From Flammula alnicola (lineage: Eukaryota; Basidiomycota; Agaricomycetes; Agaricales; Strophariaceae): a DNA stretch of 64,000 bases. The notes beneath the pieces are model-generated. The model was not told the DNA's origin and did not search any database. It worked only from the letters and a program-made list of their open reading frames with translations. A program made the position numbers and the translations under genes. The stretch covers positions 426,115 to 490,114 of the forward strand of contig JADNRV010000018.1 in assembly GCA_015499995.1 (NCBI GenBank). Reading direction: 5' to 3'. Shown piece after piece: positions 51,466 to 61,943 of this stretch (position 1 is its first letter; each line of letters starts with the position of its first letter).

Positions 51466-53045
51466 TCTCGCTGCCGGTGAATATGCCGTAGATTTTTCTT
51501 GAAGACATTCGGAATAGCGAAGTTGTGTAAAGTAATACGAAGTCAATCTACCGTCCAGTGCAGGTTCTAGCTTTTCTCACGTCCCAAATTTACCCAGTCA
51601 ACTGAAAACCTTTGTATACCTATGAGTAACACTTAAACCCATATCTCATATGTCGTTCAGGCCTTTCCCTTGATGATACCAGCCGCCATAAAAGGACGAC
51701 GAACTGAGTTTCTGTCCAGTGATAATGACCTATATGCATGATTCCTCACCTGATTCTCCGATCGCGTATGCACTCGTTTCCCTCACATTGCGTACGAGCT
51801 TCGATGTGGAGCAGATGGAAATATCCGCAGTACGAAAGTGGTAACATGATAAACCTTCGCGGATGGCAAGAATATTTATTAATATCAGCTGGTCGGTATA
51901 CATATGATTAGTGAAACTAATGCGCCTTAAGCTTGGGATCAATAACACCTCCATCTTCGGGAGAAAGCATAAGAATTGAGCCGGCGATGTCTAAATGGTG
52001 TTGTTTCTGTCTCATGCTGATCGGGCCTGAAAAATCCGGCGCAGGTCCTTGTCGCGTGCAAACGCATCTAGAACATCTCATCTCTTCGTCTTCAGTTCCC
52101 TCGGACATATTATGTCGTGCCAGTAGGACCCACATCTCAAACACAATAGGCCTCAAAAGTGTTTGTAGCTGGAATGTGGACAATATTTTACATATGGGAG
52201 GTATTGTTTACCTTTCTGGATATGAATGCAGATTTAAGTTCATAAGGACTCGGAGCAGGGAAGGCTCTAGATTCGGAAAGTGGATTGGAAATGCGACAAT
52301 AAATATCATTCCTTTAGGATGGTCGTGGTTATAAGCGGAAATCGTTGGCTTCGGGTTGGTACTAAGGTATCCTCGTGACGTTATTTGATTTCAACCGAAC
52401 CCTAGCCGCCGCCCTGCTATCTTGTGGTGATCTAAGGGTTTCCTTTGTCTTTGAATTGTTATCAATGCGCCCACAAAACCGCCTTGTCGAATAACATAAC
52501 AATAACTGAGAACAAGACAGTATGTGGCGGAAAGTTGGTTACCACGAAACACCCTGCCAAGTAACTGCCAAGTATGGTTTTTGACAGTCGCCCACTGGAA
52601 CAATGCCGTACAAACACATCAGCATAGCCACTGTATAATCTCATTTCATTTCAATTGGATCACGGTGATCCAAATGAAACGAAATGAGATTATATCACGC
52701 GCTCGAAGGTGGTTCATAAGGACTTAAATAACATCGGGGCAGTTGTGCAGGGCACAAGTACCTGAGCCTTTTTCTGAATGCTGCCAGACACCTTGTTGCA
52801 GACTTAGAACAAACGTTCTTATTGTAAATTGTGCAACGACTTCGACGAAGCTGTAACCATGTAGCAAGGGAGTCCTTCAAGGCGAGTCCGACTCCGGACT
52901 GCTCTCTACTCAGAGAGACTCCTGCAGTATTTAAAGGGAGTGAAGTGTACTCATACTTTCACAAATAAAATCATCACCCCTCCTTCCCTCTCCTACTAGT
53001 CAAATCCCCAGCAGCGCCGGCGCCCAGTTCTATTCTGCAGTCATC
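51466..53045. other. Intergenic, 1.6 kb, with one doubtful minus-strand frame
   Basis: A minus-strand frame (51,917-52,183) ends HHLDIAGSILMLSPEDGGV-type sequence that looks protein-like, but it is short and has no joined exons or domain. A near-perfect 61-bp palindrome lies at 52,634-52,694. Confidence 0.4.
52634..52694. repeat. Near-perfect 61-bp palindrome
   Basis: Two 30-base arms flank one central G. They match at 28 of 30 positions. The ends read TATAATCTCATTTC and GAAATGAGATTATA, and the centre GGATCACGGTGATCC. It lies in non-coding DNA about 350 bp upstream of the tandem-repeat/nuclease-like gene. It could be a small hairpin element, a transposon footprint or a cruciform-forming site. 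Confidence 0.85.
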
Positions 53046-55018
53046 ATGCCTCGTGCACCGAAAAAGCCTACTGATGAGAGTCGCGGCCCTCAAGGTTTTG
53101 GTCCTCCACCTGGCGCCTTTCAAACTCAACAAGGCGGCTATGCTCCTACACCGTCCTATACTGGTCCGTACTATCCTCAGCCTCAACAAACCTACGGTTA
53201 CGTGTCGTCGAATGTTCCAACATATCCCCCGGAAGCTCGAGGCACCCTGTCAACCCTCAGCCTCAACAACCCTACGGTTACGTGTCGTCGAATGTTCCGA
53301 AATATCCTCCCGGAAGCTCGAGCCACCCGGTCAACCCTCAGCCTCAACAACCCTACGGTTACGCGCCGTCGAATGTTCCGAAATATCCTCCCGGAAGCTC
53401 GAGCCACCCGGTCAACACAGGTCTCCAGAGCTCTCATTATTTTCAACCGCCCAACACCTACCATAACTTGAATCCGAGCATGGCTCCAGCGGCCCAGAAA
53501 GGGCCAAGCCATCCGCATCGTTATGGTGAACCTCAAATCCAATACGACGGAGCGTCAACGTCGCAGTACCGAGACGCGCGCCATCAGAGCATCAACGATT
53601 TTGTAGCTGAACCTGATTTAACAAAGCTCGAACAGGAGCTTAAGGTGGTCTGGGAAAGCCTCCAAGCTGTGCCATTAAACACGATTCTGGAAATCGAGGA
53701 TGCGCGCATAAACATCGAAGAAACAGTTGAATCCGTCGAGTTAATGAAAAAAGACAAACGATCAAATCCAAATCTCGACGTTAAGGTATGAAGGATTCCA
53801 TCTCCCAGATAATGTATAGTGCCTGATTATATTGAATTTACGTTCTACCTTGCTTCAACCCTCAGACTGTGTCCTTTTCAAAAATGACTGAGAAAGACTA
53901 TCAGCGTCTAGGTATCTCAAGACGCGAAATGCGCCAAGTTGACGGCAAAGCTTTCATGAAAAATATCAAAATCAAAATGGAAAGCAATGACACAGAGGTC
54001 GCAAATTGGCTTGATCCGAGTCGTAAAGCGCCCTACAAAGCGTTCGAGAATTTTTGGAAGGAGGCCAAGCGTCCCTTAATCACCGTGATAGAAGATATCG
54101 CTGCTGCAGCCTCTAAGAAGGTCTGTATTTTGCTTTCTTCATCTAGCTCTGTTCTAAAATCTGTTACTGCAGTCCGAGGCACGGGGAAGGCTCATCATAG
54201 ATCAGGTTTTCTTGGTGATTATTCGATTCCTTAGGAAAAACGGTTGTGAACCATTGCTCTTCCCAGAGTTTCGTCTGGCTACTAAAAAGGCTCCAGTCAT
54301 TATTACCTGTGGCGGACAGTATAAGACATATCTTACCGGTTCAGTTGATTATGCATTTATCGACCCACCTACTACCACGGGGAGACAATTCAGTTTAGGT
54401 CAGTACATTGATTCACTGGAGGCATCAGCCAGTCTGAACTTCTCTATTTCTCTGACATCTGTTAATTGCAGGATCGGACACCAGGAAGAAAATTCTCAAG
54501 ATGTCGAATATACAATCCGTGACAGCACAGCTCCATGACCTTGATATAGGGGATGGATCGCATCGCTTTTATGTGCTTGAAGCAAAGAGTGACGAGCATT
54601 CCGCCAAATTGGATGAACATATACCACAGGTCGTGGGAGAATGTACTGCAATGTATGCTGGTTGATTCTAGTATCATCAAACTATTATTTAAGTTTTTTT
54701 TTTCCCATTTCTTTAGCTTGCAGCAATCAAGGTGAGCATTGACTTTGATAACGAACTCAGAAGGAGCTCAATTTCCCATTCAACAGGTTGGCCTCGATCT
54801 CATGGTGTCTAACCACCGGAACAGAATGGATTTTCGGGGTGATCGCGATGACAGCACGAGACAACGAGGAAAGCAGAACGGTACTCGCACAACGATTATG
54901 GCTCACAAGCTCCCTTCGACTCAATGTTGAGGGCGACTTCGAATCAATGCTAGAGAAGGTTGTCATGACAATGACATTTTGGGTGAGTCGAAGTTCCACA
55001 TTGTCCGGCGGCTCTTAA
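53046..55018 (+). CDS. Pro/Gln-rich tandem-repeat protein with PD-(D/E)XK nuclease-like C-terminus
   Basis: Six exons join in phase: 53,046-53,785; 53,866-54,120; 54,173-54,398; 54,472-54,652; 54,717-54,731 (15 nt); 54,787-55,018. The product is ~549 aa if one base lost near 53,227 is allowed for. Residues 1-160 are Pro/Gln/Ser-rich, with three 27-aa repeats. A helical middle part follows (LEQELKVVWESLQAVPLNTI; DYQRLGISRREMRQVDGKAF). The C-terminal part has ITCGGQYKTYLTGSVDYAFI, then FYVLEAKSDEHSAKLDEHIP, then QVVGECTAM and WCLTTGTEWIFGV. The order D...ExK...QxxxE fits the PD-(D/E)XK superfamily as found in Crinkler/REase-like proteins of agaricomycetes. Assignment is by pattern only. Tail-to-tail with F-box copy C, 111 bp apart. 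Confidence 0.65.
53175..53416 (+). repeat. Three tandem 81-bp (27-aa) coding repeats
   Basis: Units are 53,175-53,254 (80 bp), 53,255-53,335 and 53,336-53,416. The encoded unit starts PQPQQPYGYVSSNVPKYPPG and ends SSSHPVN. Units 2 and 3 are almost identical. Unit 1 has several changes and lacks one base in a C run near 53,227, which shifts the frame of the exon start against the rest. Confidence 0.9.
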
Positions 55019-55129
55019 AAGCTCGCACTTACATTCGGGTTAGAGTCTATTCCCGGCACTAGCAGTGCAGAATATCTTCGAAAGATTACCTGGAGTCCCA
55101 CTCGAATGATGTTGGAAATATATGTAGAA

Positions 55130-56872
55130 TTATTTGTAGAGCAATGCGACATCCAATACAATTTGGTAGGGATTAGCCCTACTAGAAAATACGACACGTC
55201 CGGATCCTTCATCCATAAGTGGACGGAAACTCGTGTATTGTGTACGAAAAGAGTAAATTTTGGTCAAGAATGTGGGTAAACGGTCATCGTGAACCTCCCC
55301 CGGCCATGAATAGTGCATTAGAAAAGCCTTAGAACCGCCGGTTGTCGACACGGCTTGACGATACCCAAGGCGTGGCAATTGCGCGCTATCAAAGCGGAAC
55401 GGAGTGTCCATTAACTTCACAATCTGTGGTTGGCCCCCAGGTTTGCTGTCATCGTCTATGACGATACCATGGATTGCATCGCCAGTGACAAACACAAATC
55501 GAGTTGTGTGACTGTCGGAAGAGATGAAGGGTTGGGATACGAGCTGGTGACCGATATTTTCCAGCTTGACTTCCCATAATGGCATTGTTGGTGTGCCAAA
55601 AAGAACATCCCCGGTTATCACTTCTTCGATGGCGGAATAGTCGTAGAGGGTTATGTTGTATTGGTGGACAATGAACAACCTATTGTTTGGAAGAAGATAC
55701 ATGGAGAACTTTAAAACCATTAAACACAAACAGTAGAACTCGGATAGATGTGAATATACTCACGGATCCACCAGATCGAGAAAGAATGCGCATGGGATAC
55801 TTTGACGAACTACCATTTGTGCGTGCCCAGTCCACGACAATGGTATATTCCTTGGTATTCTCGCTACAAAAAACTGTAAATGCAACATGGGACCCAAGGA
55901 GGGACAAAGAATATAGGTGGGTGACAAAGGGATGATGAGAGAAGGAGGCCAGATGTTTCGCACTCAACCCAGCACCATGTTGCTTATCATTAAGCACCAG
56001 CGCGATACGCCAGATTTTAACCATGCGAACTGGTTCTAGAGGAGGATCATTGTCATCGTCATCTGAGTCGTCCAGCAACTCGGATCCCTTGAATGATAAT
56101 GCAAGATTAAATGTGAGGGTTGGAGAGGATTCGTCGATGTCAACAGACATCAATATCTGTGGCACCGATTCCCCATGACCAAATTCACTCGGGGTGAGGG
56201 CATTCCGATATTAGTCGAAGATTCTAGATCGTAATAGATCACCGACCCAGTAGATGTGGCGATCAGTAGCCATCGACCTCCCTTCACTAGGTGCTTTGTT
56301 TCAGCCTTCTCAGTCGGAATGCGGCGCTCGCGTGCAGGAACTCCGTCGTCGGTTATCCAACCGATCTCGGCGCTCTTCCAGCGTAAGAGCAAATACTCCA
56401 ACTCGTGCGAGGCGTAGGTATCAATCGGACGCTCTAGTTGAATGGATTGGGCTGCGTCAGATGCTGTATAGCGATAGAAGAGGTTCAACCAGACAGCCCT
56501 GGTCCTTGAGGCCTCAGAAAGACGTTTGGATGTCTGATTTGATTTTTCAACGGCAGTTTCAGTATGAAATTGAAAGCGCACCTTTCGGATATGTAGGATG
56601 TCTTTCCATTCCACTTCTTTCAAGATCTCAATAAGCAACTCCAGTGGTAATTCACTCAGGCTGCACAAAGGTCGTTCATATCCAATCTTTACCAGGTCAG
56701 TCACCGTCAGTGCGGCATCACAGAAGGTGCGATATAAACGTACAGTTTGAACCCCATTTGTGGTAAATGTAAAGTTGGGCATTGCAGTTAAAAGAGCTCC
56801 TAGTAGGCGAAGTCCTTGAAGTAAATATTGGACGAGATGGTCTTTGATACTTTGAAGTAGTCTTACGGGCAT
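55130..56872 (-). CDS. F-box protein, copy C (one frame break)
   Basis: Exons 56,582-56,872, 55,764-56,533 and 55,130-55,708 would give 546 aa after restoring one base. This is longer than copy A because the upstream ATG (MPVRLLQSIKDHLVQ) is open here. The F-box (LSELPLELLIEILKEVEWKD) and propeller-like blocks are nearly the same as in copy A. One base is missing near 56,199 in a C run (GCCCTCACC against GCCCCTCACC in copy B). Homology to copy A spans from ~30 bp past the stop to about 56,999 upstream, so the duplicated unit is about 1.9 kb and does not include the neighbouring gene. Confidence 0.8.
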
Positions 56873-57542
56873 TCCAGGTCCTTCCTAGTAGTTCGTGATA
56901 TCTAGATCAGAAGAGGGATATATAAGAAGTGAGATACCAGAGATACAAAAGAGAGAATTTGGTCGTTGTGTTGGAGTTGAAGAAACCGTTGCATTTCAGA
57001 ACCATTGCAAGCCTAATACACAACGTCACGTGGGAATCGCACATTCTTCGATCTTGGAAGTTCCTTCAACTTGTTTCCAGCCAAAAATCTAATGCCACGG
57101 AAAAATAAAAATTCTACGCCCTGGGCGAACAAAATTGTTCCTGCGTCAAGTGGCATTAGAATTTGCAGATGGAAACGTCGACTCAGGTAGACTCAGGTAT
57201 CATCGTCTTGGTCGGTAGCTAGCTCAAGAAGTGAAGGTTGTCCCCGGCAAAAGTTCGGATACTTCATGCAAGCTTAGTTTCATCATCCTGAATCGTATTT
57301 GAATGCTTTCTCTGGCAGGACTACGAATTATAATTGTTGCACATTGTATTTACCATATATCCAAAAGTACAAAATTCGGAGAGGTAGCGGGCTGCGTGTT
57401 TCAGGTCGTTGACCTATGCCGCCTATATAGAATCAGCCAAGTATTTGCATACCGGACCGAGGGAAAGACAAGAAATAGAAAGACCAGAGTCACCAGACAA
57501 CCGCTGGAATCGGTGTCGGGTCCTCGGACAACGTCGAAGTAT
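56873..57542. other. Intergenic with a small inverted repeat
   Basis: The first ~130 bp are shared with the region upstream of F-box copy A. Ten-base arms CTAATGCCAC (57,089-57,098) and GTGGCATTAG (57,150-57,159) form an inverted repeat around a 51-bp spacer. No gene seen. Confidence 0.5.
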
Positions 57543-58539
57543 TTAATCGACTCGTTTGTTGGATTTGTTCCCTGTGAGGTCGTTCAGCTCAGTGGCGAGT
57601 CTGTCGTACTCGGAATTGTTCTGGGCTGCTTGCTTTTTGAGGATTTCTATTATTGTTCGATGAGATAGTTTAGTACTGAACGTTACAGCAAAATGAGAGG
57701 GCGGCATACCAAAGTCCCGTTGCTGCTTTTTCGCCTCCTCAAGCTGCTTCTTCAGGGTAACAATTTCTTTGGCTTGGTCCTCGGATTGGCCTCCGTTGGT
57801 GCGAGATGAAGAAGTGGTCTGATATCACAAGACGGTTGAGGTCAGTGAGGGAAGGATGGAACAAAAGAACATTCACGCACAGCTTTCTTTAGTTTCGCAT
57901 ATTCCTCTTGTGTGTGGATGAGGTCGAGGATGATGTAGAACGTGCGAGTCAGCACAAGCGATAGGAAGAGACAGAAGCCTGTCAGATAGACATTGCGTTG
58001 GGCGCTGCAGGAAGTTACGTCAGTAACGCCACCTTTTTGCGAATCGGTTAAGACCATGAATAGAACTTACTAGAATTTTCTCGCGGCGATGCCTGTATCT
58101 GTTCGAATATCAGACACCATTCCTTGTTTGTTGGATTTTGCGAGGTCGGACTCGGCGGTGACGCGGAACATCCGTTGAAGTGCGTCGGCGAATAGAATCG
58201 CTACGAAGCTGTGTGACGAGGTCAGTTTGTGGTTCGTTCGGTATTAGGACGACAAGAACGAACATAAAGGAGATCTTGAGACCATATGCTATCTTTGCGA
58301 CAATCTTGGATTCGGAAAGGAACTGGAACAAACGTTTCTTGAGGACATAGGGAAGGGGTGCCACGAGTGCACAAAATGTGATCATCTAACGAATGCAAGT
58401 TGTTAGATGTAGTTTATTAATTCACTTCGAGAAGACAAACCTCTGCTGCAAGCAGCATGAACGTCAAAGAATAGCTATGGAACATTATAAAGGTAAGGCG
58501 CGCATTATTAGCGAAATAGAAAACGTACTAGATCGTCAT
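57543..58539 (-). CDS. Bap31/Yet3-like ER membrane protein
   Basis: Seven exons (58,529-58,539; 58,441-58,474; 58,264-58,385; 58,071-58,208; 57,881-58,004; 57,710-57,818; 57,543-57,646) give 213 aa with no break. The start MTIYYSLTFMLLAAEMITF, reached through an 11-nt first exon, is the BAP31 signature. Three TM helices follow, with ISF-FVAILFADALQRMFRV and RNVYLTGFCLFLSLVLTRTF between and within them. The C-terminal coiled coil runs from EIVTLKKQLEEAKKQQRDF to the end. BAP31 proteins act in ER cargo sorting and quality control. The tail ends in KRVD rather than a clear KKXX motif. Divergent from UBP6, sharing ~400 bp. Confidence 0.88.
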
Positions 58540-58940
58540 GTTGAGGTTTTGTGAACTAGGTTGGTAGTGGTAGTGGTATAGTATAGGTTTGTCGAGGTTC
58601 AAGAGCGGTTCTGGAGAATATAAGGATGTAACCCGCAGTATGTACGTGGAAGTTGATGAAGAGACGGTCTGGCTATTGCGGTGCAAACACGAGACAGTCG
58701 GTCGCACACGGTGCTGACGTCATATTTTGAACACACAACCGAACCACCACGTGTTCACCCATTTCAAAATTCAAGACAAACCGACTCAAAATGAGCCGAT
58801 CCGACTCGTGACGGTGACGCGTACCTGCAGTCGTAATCAGTGCAATTCAAAAATCGAAGTTGGACAAGCGCGTCTTGGGCATTCCATTCCTTTCGCACCA
58901 CCATACCAATATCCACTTTTTAACACAGAATCAGAAGACG
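58540..58940. promoter_or_regulatory. Shared promoter region of the Bap31-like gene and UBP6
   Basis: About 400 bp between two ATGs that point away from each other. It contains no frame of note and no clear TATA box. Co-regulation of the two genes is possible but not shown. Confidence 0.5.
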
Positions 58941-61511
58941 ATGGCTCCAATCCTAGTTCACATCAAGCACGCAGGAAAGACATATGACCTCCAACTTGAC
59001 CCCGATCTCCCGCCCGCTGTGTTCAAGGACACTGTCTATAACGCCACTGGCGTGCCAACAGATCGGATGAAAGTGATGGTTAAAGGGGGTGTTTTGAAGG
59101 TGAGCCTCGCGTTCAATATATCGGACTTGGTCTCTGGGATGTCATTGATTCGTATGTTAACTTACTTGCTTCTAGGACGACTCGTCATGGAAGAAAATCG
59201 GCCCGAAAGAAGTAAGCTTTCTATATGTTGTTGCCGCTTCTTAAGTTAATGGCATGGTGGGTGTTGTAGGGACAAACGTTTATGGTTATTGGAGCAGCAG
59301 GAGAGCTACCAAAACCTCCTCCAAAGCCTGTTGTCTTCCTTGAAGGTGGGCATGAACCGACCTTGCGCAGATCACACACGCGGTACTAAATATATATCCT
59401 TAAGACATGGACGATTCGGAACTAGCAGAAGCTGTACGTCGACATCATCTCGCGTATCCTTTCGTACTAACGATTTCAATACCTCTCATAGCTCGCAAAA
59501 CCCGTTGGATTGACCAAGTACGTTCTCCGCTTCAAGTTTACCCCGCTCCCGAACTCTCTGCGTATCTTTACCTCCACTATTTATTTCTGCAATATGGTTG
59601 ATGCTCATCCACTCGCTGCAGCCTTGGAAATACATGTTACATGAACGCCACCGTCCAGGCACTCCGCGCCGTTCCTGAACTTCAAGTGGCATTGGGCACG
59701 TAAGTTGCATTTTCTTGACGTTTTCTTTTTTTATCCCCTAATTCTATTTTTGCGTATGATAGACCTTCACTGCAATCGACAACACCACTTCCAGGTGCTC
59801 TACGCGATTTGTATAACAATATGTCGCATACCACGGATAGTATCACGCCATTACAATTCCTGCAAGTCTTGCGACAGGTGCGGTCTGCGTTCCATCTCTT
59901 CCGTCCTACTCTGTCCATGCCACAACGCCGATACCAACATAAATTTCTATTTCATGCGTATTTAGGTCAACCCCCAGTTCGCAGAGATGGATCGCAGCGA
60001 GAAGCGGGCCAATGATTTGATGATGGGGAGACAAGGATATGCTCAACAGGGTAAAGTCTTTCATCCCTCGATTCTTCTTTTTTTCTTTCTCAATGTTATC
60101 TTGCCTTTGCCCATTTAGATGCGGAAGAATGCTACGCGGCGATCGTCAACAGCTTACGAAACGTTCCTGGACTAGACGCATCAGGCAAGAGCGTCGGCAC
60201 TGGTGCAGAGGCCGTCGTGGGACGCGCGAAATTCGTGGAGCAATATATGATGGGCCAGATGCGCAGAGAGTGGGTGTCTTACCGTTCATTCTCAGTCTTG
60301 TCAAGATTTTGTGTCATTGACATGTCATTGAACATAGGTTGACCTGCGATGAGGCGCCTGAAGAACCCAGCACGGTTTCGTTCGAACAGGTACTCAAGAT
60401 CGAATGTAACATCAATATCAACACAAACTTTATGCTTTCTGGAATCATGAATGTAAGATTGACATTTTCTTTGCCTAAGCTGTACTGAACCATCTTTGCA
60501 TCAGTCTCTGGATACGAAAGTCGACAAAAACTCGCCTTCACTGGGAAGACAGGCTGTATACAGCCAGAAATCCCGATTGTCGAGGCTGCCAACATACCTG
60601 ACTGTGCATATGGCCCGGTTTGCATGGCGAGCAGATATCGGGAAGAAAGCAAAAATCATGGTACGACCTCCTGCTTCCTTCCTTTTCCAAGCAGTTGACA
60701 GTTTTTTTTTATTGTCAATAGCGTAAAGTCAAGTTCCCACAAGAGTTCGATGCACTCGACCTCGCTACTGACGAGCTCCGGGCCAAGCTTCTTCCTGCCA
60801 ATCGAAAGCTAAAGGAAATCGAAAAGGAGCGCGGAGAGCGACGAAAAGTCAGGAAGAGGACGAAGCAGGCTGCTGCCACTGCTGGTCCGACGCATCTTCT
60901 TCCTCTTCAGTTCCACCTACTATTGATGTGGAAATGGCGGATACCACTGGTGTCGTTGTGAACGCGGAGGGTGCCACTGTAGGAGAGGATAAAAGCAAGG
61001 AGATTGTCCTGGGGTGAATTTGAGGATGAGCGGTCACCAGGAAGAAGGAGTTTGCGGAGCTCGCTCAGTTGATTGATGTTGACGTGAAGAGCGACGTGGG
61101 GTGCAGCGCGACTGGGCTGTATGAATTGGTTGGTGAGTAAGCTTTTTTAAATAGTTACTGAGCTAGTTCGAGTTTCGATTTTTTTTTTTTTTTTTTTTTC
61201 AGCCATCGTCACGCACAAGGGTGCGCCGCCGATGCAGGACATTACATGGCTTCGTCAAGAAGAGCGTCTTCGATGCATACAAAAACAAAAAGATCGTCCG
61301 CTATTCCTGGCTCGTCATCTGAGCATCGACCGAGGGTGTGGCCGAGCAAACGACTGCCGACCTCGACGGGCTCGAAGACGACGAGGATTGGTACAAGTTT
61401 GACGATGAGAAGGTTTCTCTGTTCCCCAAGGAGAAATTGGCCACACTGGATGGAGGAGGCGAGGATTCGAGTGCTTATGTGTTGCTTTATAGGAGCAAGA
61501 GCGTTGTTTGA
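58941..61511 (+). CDS. UBP6: Proteasome-associated deubiquitinase Ubp6/USP14 (frame breaks in the 3' part)
   Basis: Cysteine protease that trims ubiquitin from proteasome substrates. Thirteen exons are traced, beginning 58,941-59,099, 59,176-59,211, 59,270-59,345, 59,405-59,433, 59,492-59,517, 59,622-59,699 and 59,763-59,877. They continue to 60,722-61,132 and 61,203-61,511. The N-terminal ubiquitin-like domain (ILVHIKHAGKTYDLQL) docks on the proteasome. The Cys box is LTNLGNTCYMNATVQALRAV. The His box reads ADAGHYM only in a frame shifted near 61,230-61,245. The end DEDWYKFDDEKVSLFPKEKL to VLLYRSKSV is typical. Frame losses lie between about 60,885 and 61,310. The last intron (61,133-61,202) has a 21-T tract before its acceptor. 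Confidence 0.88.
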
Positions 61512-61943
61512 TGGTCGATTAGCGGCCAGGCGAGGGTGGGCTCGTTTTTGCTTGAGAATTTGAAAACGTGATTAGGTCAGTTTATGACGTTCAATTGTTT
61601 ACGTTCTACTGAGCATGAGATGTAGAACTCTGTATTGGTATTGACATAGAAAAGAAGAAATGTTTCCATGATTTTCTCTTCCTAGCCACATCGGCAACGA
61701 TTATCTTCTTCTCACATCTTTAGATTAGATAAGAATTGTCGCGCCTCCAGGATCTGAGCATTTTTTTGGACGATGATCATGGACAAGGATGTGACCTTAA
61801 AACCTCGAACTGCATAATCTTGACAGTTCCAGCTGGATCTCCCTGAGCTTAAGTACACCAGGCTTCGGATAAGATCGTTACGGCCCAAAATAACTATTCA
61901 AACACACAAAATAAGGAAGCTCCATTGTAAATAAAGATTCCAA
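61512..61943. other. Intergenic between convergent UBP6 and F-box gene
   Basis: An AT-rich 3' region of both genes. Nothing else seen. Confidence 0.6.
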
